From: Lycium barbarum
Lineage: Eukaryota > Streptophyta > Magnoliopsida > Solanales > Solanaceae
Assembly (NCBI RefSeq): GCF_019175385.1
Contig: NC_083345.1
Coordinates: 116,112,480 to 116,176,479 of the forward strand
DNA length: 64,000 bases
Direction of reading: 5' to 3'
Below, piece by piece: positions 11,740-22,327 of this stretch. The notes under the pieces were generated by a model that made no database searches, was not told the origin of the DNA, and was given only the letters and a program-made list of their open reading frames with translations. The stretch's first letter is position 1; each line of letters opens with the position of its first letter. The position numbers were made by a program, and so were the translations under genes.

Positions 11740-11990
11740 TGGGAATTTTGGAGTTGAGTTGGAGTTATGTTTGGCCGTAGTTCTTGAAATTGTAGTTTTT
11801 GGTGAAATTTAGTTGTAAAAAAGTGATTTTTTTTTTGAAAAATAAGTTTTTTGAGTTTTTGGTATTCCGGAATACAACTTCAAGTTGTATTCGGAATTTT
11901 TATGGCCAAACGCTAATTCCAAAAAAAAAAGTGAAAAAAAAATCGAAATAAAGTGAATAGTTCTTATGGATAAACGGGGGCTAAAGTTAC
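11740..11990. mobile_element. Possible MITE remnant
   Basis: The ends carry inverted versions of a tttggcc-type motif (atgtttggccgtag near 11768, atggccaaacgc near 11903) and the interior is A/T homopolymer-rich. A small internal inverted repeat (gaatacaacttcaagttgtattc) is present. Boundaries and target duplication are not resolved. Confidence 0.4.
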
Positions 11991-12186
11991 CAGTTAAATT
12001 AGTAGGGACAGTTTCCTTATCCCAAAAAATTAAAAAAATAGTATGGGGCAGTGCTTTGTTACTGACTAGTGTCTAGGCACGTGCTAATTGATTTTGAATC
12101 CATTTTGGGTGAACAGGCAGATGTGTGCCATGCCTTCTAGCTATTGAAAAGAGGAGGTCTAAAAGAAGAGAACATTATTGTTTTTA

Positions 12187-13753
12187 AGGCAAAGGGGCAA
12201 ATATACCCCTAAACTATCGGATATATAGCAAATATACCCTTCGTTAAAAAAAAGGAGGATTTATGCCCTCACCGTTAATGAAAAGGAGCATATATACCCC
12301 TAAACTTTGTGATATAGAGCAGAAATACCCCTCGTTACAAAATTGGTGTATATATACCTCTGTCGTTATAAAATGGTGCAAATATAACTGTCGTTTTAAA
12401 ATGGTGCAAATATACCCTTTTCACTGACGGATTTTAAAAATATATATTTAGGTTATTTTTTAATTAAAAAATATCGCGTGACTTTAAAAAAAAGTCTACC
12501 CATTTTTTGTGTAGACATACTTTTCTAAGGCCACATAGTAGTTTTTTTTTATAGGTGGGGTCTGTTCATTTAAAAAAATATCTCCGTGACTTTAAAAAAA
12601 AAAAGTCTACCCATTTTTTTAAAAAAATAAGTCTACCCTTTTCACTGACAGATTTTTAAAAAAAAAATATTTAGGTTATTTTTTAATTAAAAAATATCAA
12701 CGGAAAGCATCCCTATTAATCAGGTAACACTAGGTTAACACTGCTTCAGACCATAAAGACTTTTGAAGATTCATCTCAAAGGAAGGATAAAGCGAACCTC
12801 ATCCAACGATATTTGTTGATAAACAGTAGTAAGACGAGAGAAAGAATCCAAAAAAGTCACAAAATCATTATAACCCGATAAAGAAAGAGTAGGGGCAGGC
12901 CCCCGTACATCAGAGTGAACTAACTCAACCAAATTTAAGACCTACTTCAACAACAGCAGCCTGACCCAAATCCTCCTCTTGCTCGACGAACCAACTTTAG
13001 GCCTTGATTCGTCCTCCGCAAGGAAGGAACGAGTCGGTCCCCTTTCCGTCTTTCGGTAGCATAAAGAAAATAGATTCAAATTGACAAACCACCAAAAGAG
13101 TGAGAAAAATGGGGCAAGTGTACATTAGGCCATGTGCAACAAACAAAGTACAAGGATAGCACCGTACATATATCTAATCCATTCATACGGGAAATGCCAT
13201 CCTATTACTGTCCTATCCTGACTTTAAAAAAAAAGTCTACCCATTTTTTTTGTGTAGACATACTTTTCTAAGGCCACATAGTAAAAAAAAAATCTAATGG
13301 GTAAGGTCTGGTTCTTTTAAAAACACGGGTAGACTTATTTTTTTTAAAGTCACGGAGATATTTTTTTAAAACGAATAAACTCCACCTATCAAAAAACAAA
13401 CTATGTGGCCTTAGAAAAGTATGTCTACACAAAAAAATGGGTAGACTTTTTTTAAAGTCACGCGATATTTTTTAATTAAAAAATAACCTAAATGTTTTTT
13501 TTAATATCCGTCAGTGAAAAGGGTATATTTGCACCATTTTAAAACGACAGGGGTATATTTGCATCATTTTATTACGGCAGGGGTATATATACACCAATTT
13601 TGTAACGAGGGGTATATCTGCTCTAAATCACAAAGTTTAGGGGTATATATTCCCCTTTTCAATAACGGTGAGGGCATAAATCTTCCTTTTTTTTAACGGA
13701 GGGTATATTTGCTCCATATTGGATAATTGAGGGGTATATTTGCCCCTTTGCCC
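12187..13753. mobile_element. Mutator-like TIR element inserted in the legumain exon
   Basis: 1,567 bp with long inverted repeats: at least 12187-12560 mirrors 13370-13753, and further inverted blocks extend inward. The ends read ggcaaaggggcaaatatacc, with inner units of the form 'aatataccc...' spaced through each arm. The flanks are a perfect 9-bp duplication, ttgttttta, at 12178-12186 and 13754-13762, the length typical of Mutator-like elements. Removing the element and one duplicate restores a continuous legumain exon. No transposase is inside, so it is non-autonomous. It carries a captured piece of copia integrase. Confidence 0.93.
12795..12930 (-). pseudogene. Captured copia integrase fragment inside the MULE
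   Basis: On the minus strand it translates to LVHSDVRGP, APTLSLSGYNDFVTFLDSF and SRLTTVYQQI, the start of the copia integrase core including the first catalytic Asp (HSD). The 95 bp at 12795-12889 recur with one mismatch at 46172-46266. It lies between the inverted arms of the Mutator-like element, which makes the element Pack-MULE-like. Confidence 0.8.
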
Positions 13754-15199
13754 TTGTTTTTATGTACAATTCCATAGCCCAACATGCATGGAATCCGAGA
13801 CCCGGTATTTTAATCAATCATCCTGATGGCATTGATGTCTATGCTGGCGTGCCAAAGGTAATAATCAAAATTGTATTCTTTTGGAAGTGCTTACTTTGTG
13901 GAGTCGAGGTATTTGGCCTATGTTTTTATGAAAATACAAATGTTTTTGATTGATTTTGATAATATATTATGGTAGGACTATACTGGCAAGAATATGACAA
14001 CCGATAACTTCAATGGGGTGCTTCTAGGCAATAGAAGTAGTGTACGTGGTGGCAGTGGGAAAGTCGTGGATAGTAAACCCAACGACTATATATTCATATA
14101 CTTCTCTGGTCATGGATATACTCCTAAAGAGGGTAGAACTCGTCTCGGTGAGTTTAGTTCAACTTGTTTCTTATTTAATTGGTCATAATATATATTTTTT
14201 TTGATAAGGTAACACTTGTATATTTATCCAAAAATTATACCTACCACAAACAATTACAGGTCTCATAGTTACAAAGGAGTAACTATGAAACCGGGAGTAA
14301 TAGGTGTGTGATCAGATGTGACTCTATTAAGGATTGATTGTTTGATGTTCCTAAACCCCTCATCCTATTCATCAGAAAAACTAAATTTGTCTAATTGTGA
14401 TACTTAACTTTATCTTTGTTCAGAGATGTCGTGGAGTGACATTGAGGCCCCTCTATTATTTAAGGTCCTAAAACAGAAAAAAGCGTCTTGTAGTTTCAAA
14501 AAGATCGTAAGATTGCGAAACTTTCATTTTAATTGTTAAGTTTCAGGTAGATTAGTAGTTCCCTCTCTAACACACATATTTTGCAGCTTATCTACTGTGA
14601 AACGTGTGATAGCGCTAATTTCTTTATGGATTTACCCGAAGACCTGAAGACTTATGTTGTTACAGCATCAGACATAGATGAAGGAAGATTGCCCTAGTAC
14701 TGTCTATGGTCATCAGAGAGTCCACCTCCACCGAATTATGACGTATGCGTGGGGGATCTGTTCAGTATATATTGGATGAAGCACAAGTAATAACTAGATA
14801 AAAGTTTATTTGATTAGTTAGTTTATAATGATTACTTAAATGATTAATTTGTTTTCCAGCGAGTCTCATGATCATAAGGCGATAACAGTGGGAAGACAAT
14901 TTGAGGAGGTGATTAATTAAAATACTTTTATCTGAAGCCTCTTATATATTCTTGTGTGTTAATTATCATCATTGAATGTTATTTTGGCGATGTAGGTGAA
15001 GGAAAGAGTTCACAACCCCTACAAAGATGTTACCGCTCATGCCATCAAATTATCCTCGCAGCAGATTTTTACACCCACTATCAGGGAGTTTGGAGACAAA
15101 AGGATCCGGGAACGGAAGCTTTATTTGTTCCTAGGATATTACCCGGATGGGCCAAATCTTAAGTACTTATGGGCAAGTGTAAGTATGAGCTAGATTTCA

Positions 15200-15700
15200 T
15201 TAACATAATTCATTTTTCTTGTGTTTCTTTATATGATAATTAAGTATTTCATTACACATGTGAGTAGGAGAGGGATAGAAGATTTCATTAAGTAGACTTG
15301 TACAAGTTTTGTTTCGTGACTTCTGTCTGCATTTTTCTTATGTACAAGTTTTGTCTAGTGATTTAAGTTTGCATCTAAGCCCACATTTTGAAAAAATTGC
15401 CTCTGGAAGACAATTTCTTGATCTCATTTGAGGTTCTTTTAAGACCAATATTTTTTTTTGGATGAAAATTAGTGTTTATTGTCATTGTGGTATATAAGCA
15501 AGAAAAATTGATAACTTTTTTCTCCTCCTTTTTTTTAGAAAAATCTGTAAGTACACTCAGGGACACATATTTAGGACAAGTTGTATAACTCAAAACATAG
15601 GAATAATTAATCTATAACTGAGAACTATAAATATAGAAATCCAAAAGTAAAACACTATATCCAAGCACACACATAAATGATGAACTGAAAGCTAATATTC
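15200..15700. other. Intergenic stretch, nothing recognised
   Basis: AT-rich sequence downstream of the last legumain-like exon. No C-terminal legumain exon or named repeat is seen. Confidence 0.4.
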
Positions 15701-15708
15701 TATCAAGT

Positions 15709-17111
15709 CTAGTAAATATATGCATATAAGAAAAATTCATTAATAGACAATTTCTCTGCTCGCATATTCACAATCAATTTAGCCCAACAGAAAGGTGAAA
15801 ATAGAGCTTCCTCCCGCATGTGATAGGTCCTTATAATGAAATTGTCATTCTTGGATCCGTGGCAGCATACAATATACATGGACAGATGTCGTTGGCCTTG
15901 CATTTCACTCTAACCCTTATTTTATCATTAGGAACCTTCTCTATACCCACACATCTTTCAATTGCATATCTGGTTACAGCTTTCCTGAATCTATAAACAT
16001 TATCAAAAATCATATTCAGCCGCCTTACACCACTTTGCATCGTATAACACCCCCTTGTCCTTTGTCATAGCTCTTAAATTTTTCGCCTCCTTTACTTCAT
16101 TTTCACTCTTAAGACTTTCTGCAGCTAAGCTACCATGGATAGGTTCATCTCCTCCTAATTTTCCTAACTGATTTGTTTCACCTTTGTCTGTTTTCGTAGC
16201 CAGGATCATGTCCTTCTTTACCAAGAGAACATTAAGCAGCAACTGCCTTCCTTTGTCTCCTGTTATTGCTTTTATATTCTGTCACATCTTATTTGCATTT
16301 TCTTTGGGGACTTAGAATCAAATTTAATGTGTCTCACAACCGAGAAAAATTAAGGGGGTCATTTTGGTTTTGGGTCTGCGACCCCAACTATTTATCCGAC
16401 CCCCTTTCCTTAGCGGTTCCAAATTCCTTATCTTTCTCATTCACTTTCTTCTTTTAGAAATAGATTTGAGCGTAGAATTTTATATTTTCTAAAAGTCGCA
16501 GCCCTATCCATTTATTCATTCGACCCAAATTTATTTTGTTCCGTTCCAAGAATTCTAACACGGTTTTATATTTTAAGATGTTCAACTCCTGATGAACATC
16601 ACTTCCATATTCAGCCGCTCCATTTTCTTCCTCTGCACCCATCAGAACTTTCAGATCTGGCCCGTTATATCCTTCAACTGTTGCGTCTTCTTCCTTTTCA
16701 CCACTAGAACTGTCAGATCCGACTGTCCAGCATGTACTAACTGACCACTACCATTAAAAGTCTCAATTATCTTGATATGAATGTGCATTCAAACCTTCAC
16801 CTGCCCTACTGGAAGATTCTCCAAATAGCACAATTTTTTGTTTGGCCCACTTACCCTATTGAAATTGTTCTCAATAGACTCACAAGTCACATAGATATAT
16901 ATTTTCTTCAACCTCTCAAAGTTTAGTGCTTTCTTGTTCCTGATATTGATTCACACCTTTCAACCCCAAGACACAAGATTGTAGACTGAAATTGTTGTGA
17001 AAGCGAACCAAATAAGAGCTCGGCTTCTTCAATTTCTCTACAGACCAGAGAGCTCCCAATGAAACTTTCACAAGTGACGTGGCCTATTGTCTTTCTATTA
17101 TCCTTTCTCAT
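15709..17111 (-). pseudogene. Decayed MuDR-type transposase N-terminal region
   Basis: On the minus strand, 16040-15831 encodes MIFDNVYRFRKAVTRYAIER and then RVRVKCKANDICPCILYAAT, the pattern of the plant MuDR N-terminal domain (an FR..V..YAI segment, then a Cys-containing R.KC motif). It continues one frame over as NDNFIIRTYHMREE (15840-15790), so there is a frameshift at about 15840. Upstream acidic/lysine-rich pieces at 16242-16003, 16642-16454 and 17111-16923 are probably the degraded N-terminus. The catalytic DDE core and zinc knuckle are absent. It is not inside the MULE at 12187-13753. Confidence 0.65.
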
Positions 17112-18331
17112 CTGCCTTTTAACTTTCTAATTCATTTTTTCTTTTTAAATTTTGTTTTTCATAATTTTACTAATTTGATTGTATAGTAACTAATAAGAAA
17201 GTGATAGTTTAGGGACGATCTGATCCATTATCTCTACCTTTATTGAACTAGAGCTTGAATTGGAATTTTGATACATGCTTTATTTATCTACACAGTATAA
17301 GAGGCGAGCAGGTTCAGTCGTGAGGCCCCATCGTGTATATATAGGTAAGGCTCTGCTCTATATGCAACATCTAGCTGTCAAAGTTCTGCTCTATATGCAA
17401 CATCTAGCAGTCAGGGTCTTTCTTTTTGGTCCCACAAAGGCTTTGTCCCAACTCCGAACTTGACTTTTGGGGTCCCGCTTAAAAGGAGCCATAATAACAG
17501 TGATGGGACTGGGACTATTTTCCATAAAGGTGTTTGATACGTTCAAATTACACCTATTAATGGTATATAACGCGGACGTTGTCAAATATAGTAACCTAAC
17601 AAGGTTGGGGTCGAATCCCACAGAGAACAATATGTAGGCGATTTAAGCAGATTAAGAATTATCACTAACAATAGCTATGCCCGAACGCATCAATGGTGGT
17701 TTTTGATAAGATTTTGATAAAATATGGAAATATAAATTCTAATCTAGAAAGCAGGTAAATTGATTAATGGCAACAAGAATGGAATAAAGGAAACTACTTC
17801 TCAAGTAACGATCCAATCTATTTCACGAATTATAAATAATAGCAAGTTTATGTTATTTAGCCTCGGATAATGACTCTAAATTAACTTCTTCCGAAGATTA
17901 ACTAGACTACCCAATTGAAGATCCCTCAAGCAATTAGGAGCATTAAGAACACTCGAATATGGCTACAAGTGGTATTGCCTATTCCTAGGTCAACTTCCAT
18001 TAGATGAGGGTTAACGCCCCAAATTTATGTTAATTATTCTATCCCAACTCCGTTCTTCCTCTTCCGAGTTTCAAACAAAGTAAATGGGCGAGTTCAAAGG
18101 CTAGCTAATCCCTTGAGAAACATTCATGAACAAGAATAATTAAAATAGCAAAAACTTACTTGATTAAGAACAATGCAAATGAATAAATAAGCATAACAAG
18201 AGTGTCAATCTTAATTGTCACCAAGAGATTTCCATCAACAAGGATTAAATAGAAGAGAGAACATTTTTGTAGGAACCCTAGCCTCCAACTTATGAAAACT
18301 GCCAAAGATATGTTTGGAAAACCCTAGTTTT

Positions 18332-18340
18332 CTTTTTATA
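18332..18340 (-). promoter_or_regulatory. LTR TATA box (3' copy)
   Basis: TATAAAAAG on the minus strand, between the CpG cluster and the downstream LTR region (aaaccctag follows about 15-20 bases later). The 5' LTR has a mutated version. Confidence 0.6.
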
Positions 18341-18404
18341 GGACTTGGAATGGCAGAAATCGTTAAAGCCCATGTTCTGGTCGAACTGGGCTAAAAATCC
18401 TTCT

Positions 18405-18510
18405 GCGCGAACGCGCCAGTATTCTGCGCGAACGCGTGGAATCACGTTCGTGGTTCAGCGCGAACGCGTGAACTTTAAGCGCGAACGCGTGGGATACCTG
18501 CGCGAACGCG
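18405..18510. promoter_or_regulatory. CpG dyad cluster A, upstream of the LTR TATA box
   Basis: Five copies of gcgcgaacgcg centred at 18410.5, 18431.5, 18463.5, 18484.5 and 18505.5, plus a degenerate cacgttcgtg at 18447.5. Spacings are 21, 32, 21 and 21 bp. On the minus (transcribed) orientation the cluster ends about 65 bp upstream of TATAAAAAG. Each dyad contains two CGCG cores. Confidence 0.85.
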
Positions 18511-18726
18511 TAGAGTATTTTTCCACGAAATTTTCCAGAACCTCCAGTTATTTCCAGTGATCAACGTTTTGTGCTCTGTTTCCCTTGTTTTCCACACTTA
18601 GGCTCTAGGGACCTCGTATTACCTGAAACATAACAAAAACCACGTAAAATCACATAGACTCGCTTAAAAACAAGTAAAACTTATAGCCGAAAAGCATCAA
18701 TTGTGGCGTAAAATCACGCCACATCA

Positions 18727-18743
18727 ACACCCCCAACTTAAAG
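18727..18743 (-). other. Gypsy-like element polypurine tract
   Basis: On minus, ctttaagttgggggtgt lies directly before the 3' LTR, the position and composition expected for plus-strand priming. Confidence 0.8.
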
Positions 18744-18745
18744 TA

Positions 18746-20229
18746 TTTGCTTGTCCTCAAGCAAGCCATACAAAACAACGACTCATTCTAACACCTAGAT
18801 ATCATAGAATAACAACGTCTACATTGGTTTTGACTTTGAACTACCGGCATGCATGTTTTCCTTTAAACGACCACCACAACTCAAGAACACTACGACTAAC
18901 GATGAAGCTTCAATGAATGACATTAAATTATCGAACATATTATGGTGCACACAAACGCTACTTTAGGCGGTCACTTTATTTTGTTCAATTCTCATCCTTA
19001 TGCCCTCACATAGACCAAACAATGTCCCAACACACATATATACGACAAGAATGGGACGAAGATGAAAGAGAAGAGAAAAACACTCAACACTCACAAAGAA
19101 TTCATATCTACAAATGCAAATACCATAGGCTTGCCCTTATTTTCTATGTTCTCATCCTAGGCTCGTTCGGTTGTGATCACATTAGGACTTGTTTCGGCTT
19201 GTAATGTAGGTTTAGGGACGGGTCGGATACTTTTTGGATATTAGTGACTCACCCTCCTTGAACACTACAACATCTTGTCACCTTAATTCGCCTCTTTTCT
19301 TTCCACCCCTTTATTTTCTTTCAGTTTTCGACCTCGATGTGGTTTTACTTCTAACCAACTTACAAATCTTTTTGCGTTACAATTTTCTGATTTTTTTTTT
19401 TACGTATATATATACATATATATACGTAACTACCACATCGAATCTCCACTAGCAAACTCCACCACCCCCAACTTATGTTTTCAACATGTACTTCACATTT
19501 AATTCACCCCCAACTTAGGCATTTTGCCTCATATAACTAGTAGCATCAAGGAGGGAACGGGTGCGAAGATGGATTAATTTCACAAAGGGTAAGGTTTCAT
19601 AATTGGCTAGCCAAGAAAAAGGTCAAAAAGGCTCAAAAGGGAAACTAGGGGTATTTAACACTTTTGGTAAGGCTTATTTAGGCAAAGTGACTATTTCAAC
19701 AAAGAAAGCCTAAGATCATCTCATAACCAAACTAACTTTCGGATTTCATACAAGACCAACCGGGCAAATTCTAGATTATACATGCATAAACAGAATCAAA
19801 CTATCAGCTCACACACACATTGAAATAAGGACAATTATTTTTGCACTTGTGACCTCCTAAGTAGTCATTTATCACACACTATACCCCAATAATAATAATG
19901 TCATATAAAGAATCAATCATGTTAATCAATCCTGTTCTAAGTATGCGTTTTTTAAAATTTCGAGGGGTCCAAAATTTCCAACAAACCACAATACATGCCA
20001 TTAGTTACCAAGTAGTACCAAATAAGACAAAATTACTCTACTCAACCTAAGTAACATCCTAAACATGCCAGTTTCCACAAAATAAAAACCCCCCTCAGGA
20101 AAAGAACTCTGGCAAAGAAAAGCCGAGGAGGTTCCTACCCCCAACTAAAAAACTTGCAGTGTCCTCACTGCATTACATCAACATAGATTTTTTTTTTTTA
20201 AACATACCTACTAGCACTGAGTGCTATGG
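18746..20229. other. Gypsy-like element 3' non-coding region
   Basis: About 1.5 kb between the stop of the 429-aa ORF and the polypurine tract. No conserved protein domain seen. The 'accccccaactta' type of sequence recurs (18727, 19466, 19508, 20140 region), all with the agttgggggt purine-tract sense on minus, suggesting repeated tract-like motifs. Confidence 0.6.
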
Positions 20230-21519
20230 TCATCTCTGCTCACCCTCGGAACTGGAGCTACTGGGCTCTGGCAGGAAAAAATCTTCCTCATTTTCCTCCT
20301 CTTCATGCCGTGCTCCGCATAAACTCCTCAGAATACTCATCATCTTGTTCAGAAATTTGCTTTGCTTCTTGGCGTGCTCTCTTGCCTTTTTCAGCCTCCT
20401 CTCTATCTTTCCCTGCTTTTCCTTTATATGTTTCATGTCCTCCACCACACCTGCTAATGTCGGACCACCAGGACCAGAGGGAGCTGTAGATGTGCCCTCT
20501 CCATGTGGGCCCGAAGGGAGGCTAGCCACTAGCTGCTGAATCTGATTGTCCACTCCATGGACCTGGGTGGAGATATACTGGAAATGCCTGGCTGCTTCTT
20601 GCAGTGGTGGAAAGATTGGTATACCCATGGGAGGAGTAGGTGCCCCACCAGTCGATTCTGATGCAGTAGAGGTGAACTGCCCAAATGACGGGGCTGCTAC
20701 ATCAATCCTTCTTTTCTTCTGCACATTCTCGGGCCCTCTCTTCTTCAATGGATGAATCGGCCCATTGGGGCCCTTTTCTTTGTCACCTGGCCTTGTGGGC
20801 ACCCCATCAGTGGCGCACAAATAAGTGATCAACGACGGGAAGAATAGACTCTTAGTCCTTTCATGCACCACCTCCCGTATTTCTTGCATAATCAGCCTCC
20901 CCACATCAACAAGTAATCCTTCCATCACAGCACAAATTAATTTAGCCCTCTCAAGAGGCACCTCTGAATCATGTTTAGAAGGCAGCACCCGGGATGTCAC
21001 AATATCTAGCCAAGTTTTGGCCTCAGCAGTGAATTCTGTGGAGTCAATCTTCCTTTGCATTATGGTCAACCACTTTGGTTGCTCCCCACCATGAAGGTGG
21101 GTCACAAACCATTGTTGCCTCATTTGTTCATACCTCTGTGCCATCTCACTGTTGTCACCATCCTGCAGATTGTAGTAGGCATTGATTCGAGAAGCATTAC
21201 ACAGGACATCTACACCTCTAACTTTGACAATTGCCCTATGTGTAATGTTTGCCTCTGCAGCATTTGCATAGAATTCCCGTACAAGGGTATAATTTGCCTT
21301 GATTGGTTCATCCGCAAAGCGTATCCATCCGCTCGTTACCAGCCTTTCATAGAATTCGGGCATCTTTTCTTCCAAATTTTCTGTGACGATGCCCCTTTCT
21401 TCGATGAAGCTCTTTCCCAGCAGTCTATCATAGAGCTTCGAACATTTTGCTGACTGAAAGGTGGTGGTGTCGTAGTATTCAATCAAGGGCACTTGGGCAG
21501 CATTGGATGATGAAGCCAT
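20230..21519 (-). CDS. 429-aa ORF of the putative plant transposon protein type
   Basis: A complete frame from ATG at 21519 to the stop at 20230. The N-terminal 250 residues (SKLYDRLLGKSFIEERGIVT, FADEPIKANYTLVREFYANA, RGVDVLCNASRINAYYNL) resemble the uncharacterised 'putative plant transposon protein' domain found in many plant LTR elements; its biochemical role is unknown. A basic stretch, KKRGPENVQKKRRIDVA, may be a nuclear localisation signal. The C-terminus has a predicted coiled coil rich in Lys, Glu and Arg (KHIKEKQGKIERRLKKAREH) and an acidic, Ser-rich tail. A candidate AG acceptor lies 18 bases upstream of the ATG (exon from 21536), with a donor at 22107, so it may be expressed from a spliced leader. 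An intact frame in an old element suggests recent activity or selection. Confidence 0.7.
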   Translation of the reverse strand: MASSSNAAQVPLIEYYDTTTFQSAKCSKLYDRLLGKSFIEERGIVTENLEEKMPEFYERLVTSGWIRFADEPIKANYTLVREFYANAAEANITHRAIVKVRGVDVLCNASRINAYYNLQDGDNSEMAQRYEQMRQQWFVTHLHGGEQPKWLTIMQRKIDSTEFTAEAKTWLDIVTSRVLPSKHDSEVPLERAKLICAVMEGLLVDVGRLIMQEIREVVHERTKSLFFPSLITYLCATDGVPTRPGDKEKGPNGPIHPLKKRGPENVQKKRRIDVAAPSFGQFTSTASESTGGAPTPPMGIPIFPPLQEAARHFQYISTQVHGVDNQIQQLVASLPSGPHGEGTSTAPSGPGGPTLAGVVEDMKHIKEKQGKIERRLKKAREHAKKQSKFLNKMMSILRSLCGARHEEEENEEDFFLPEPSSSSSEGEQR

Positions 21520-21536
21520 TTTTCAAGTTTAAGTAC

Positions 21537-22198
21537 CTACAAAATAAAGGCAATACATATGAACACCTACAATGATGTATAATGAGGATATTAGGTCAAG
21601 GAAATTGGCCACCCAAGTTTTGAGCAGCTCTGTCCGAGCATTATGTTTGTGCACTGGCTATTTTCCTTCAGCGCGATCGCGCAACAACTGGCGCGATCGC
21701 GTCATTTTAACCATTTTCTTCACCGCGATCGCGGTAAAACACGACGCGTTCGCACAATTTTGAGCCATTTTTCAGCGCGTTCGCGTCTATTATCCGCACG
21801 ATCGCGCTAAGTCGTTTCAGATTCTCAGGAACATTTTCACAAACAGGTTATGGGCATCATTTTTGGGGCTTCAATTCAGTGATTTTAAGCACGTATTTTG
21901 CCCCATTTTTTTCTTTTCATATCAACACCCAACTCTCAACTCACATCACTCACAACAAACAACAATTTACATGACAAGAAATTCAACAATTTCATCACAT
22001 TTTCATGCTTAAACAAGTGGAAGAAATTTTTTTTCTCTTTCACAATTTCTAACATGGAAAGATGATAAAAACAACCCTAGGAACAAGACAATGAAAGAAT
22101 CACATACCTTGTGGTTGCAAGTAGAAGAATTTTTCCAAAAATTTGAAGTTGGGTTTGAGAGAGAATTTAGGGAAATGGGAGGAAAATGGGGGTTTATA
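21537..22198 (-). promoter_or_regulatory. Candidate internal promoter, untranslated exon and intron for the 429-aa ORF
   Basis: On minus: TATAAA at 22198-22193, then a leader rich in CT and CA, then ccacaag|gtatgtg giving a donor at 22107, then a 571-bp interval ending in tttattttgtag with the acceptor at 21537, and the ATG 18 bases later at 21519. The structure is that of an independent transcription unit. It rests on sequence signals only. Confidence 0.5.
21671..21807. promoter_or_regulatory. CpG dyad cluster B, in the putative leader intron
   Basis: Six dyads with core CGCG-WW-CGCG variants (gcgcgatcgcgc, gcgcgatcgcgt, ccgcgatcgcgg, acgcgttcgca, gcgcgttcgcg, gcacgatcgcgc) centred at 21676.5, 21696.5, 21728.5, 21749.5, 21780.5 and 21801.5. 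Spacings are 20, 32, 21, 31 and 21 bp. Confidence 0.85.
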
Positions 22199-22232
22199 CC
22201 CCCTGGCCTTCTGTTTTGTAAACTGGAAAAAC

Positions 22233-22327
22233 GCGCGTCTGCGCGTTCGCGTGCCTATACGGCGCGTTTGCGCAGAGTAATTTTATTTTTTTTAACGCGT
22301 TAGCGTCATTTTCTTGCGCGATCGCGC
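22233..22327. promoter_or_regulatory. CpG dyad cluster C, upstream of an internal TATA box
   Basis: Dyads centred at 22246.5 (gcgcgttcgcg), 22267.5 (gcgcgtttgcg), 22300.5 (acgcgttagcg) and 22321.5 (gcgcgatcgcgc), spacings 21, 33 and 21 bp, plus an overlapping degenerate unit at 22233. It ends about 40 bp upstream of a TATA box on the minus strand. Confidence 0.85.

Larger units (their letters stand above)
12117..15180 (+). pseudogene. Legumain / vacuolar processing enzyme-like pseudogene
   Basis: Exons match C13 cysteine peptidases (legumain/VPE), which process vacuolar proteins. The first recognisable exon starts at 12117 after an AG acceptor (ADVCHAF), is split by a Mutator-like element at 12186/13762, and continues as [13 protein letters not shown] to a GT donor at 13858. 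Next exon 13978-14149: [24 protein letters not shown] (catalytic His retained; VPEs usually have SDHG). A weaker exon near 14426-14503 (LLFKVLKQKKA) follows, then 14587-14788 with IYCETCDS, where the catalytic Cys codon is 14605-14607, and 14998-15180. In-frame TAG codons at 12138-12140 and 14695-14697 break it. The N-terminal and C-terminal exons are not found. Introns are retained, so it is not a processed copy. Confidence 0.85.
17535..18726 (-). repeat. Gypsy-like element 3' LTR
   Basis: 1,192 bp, starting tgatacg and ending cacgccacatca. Compared with the 5' copy it is clearly diverged, especially in its first 100 bp, and has three more CpG dyads. A TATA box is intact at 18332-18340 on minus. 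Confidence 0.88.

Noticed and set aside
15831..16040. Functional transposase gene driving the nearby MULE
   Set aside because: Only a frameshifted N-terminal domain is present; the catalytic core is missing.
20226..21453. Several plus-strand frames overlapping the 429-aa ORF
   Set aside because: They are antisense shadows of the minus-strand ORF, with no domain of their own.
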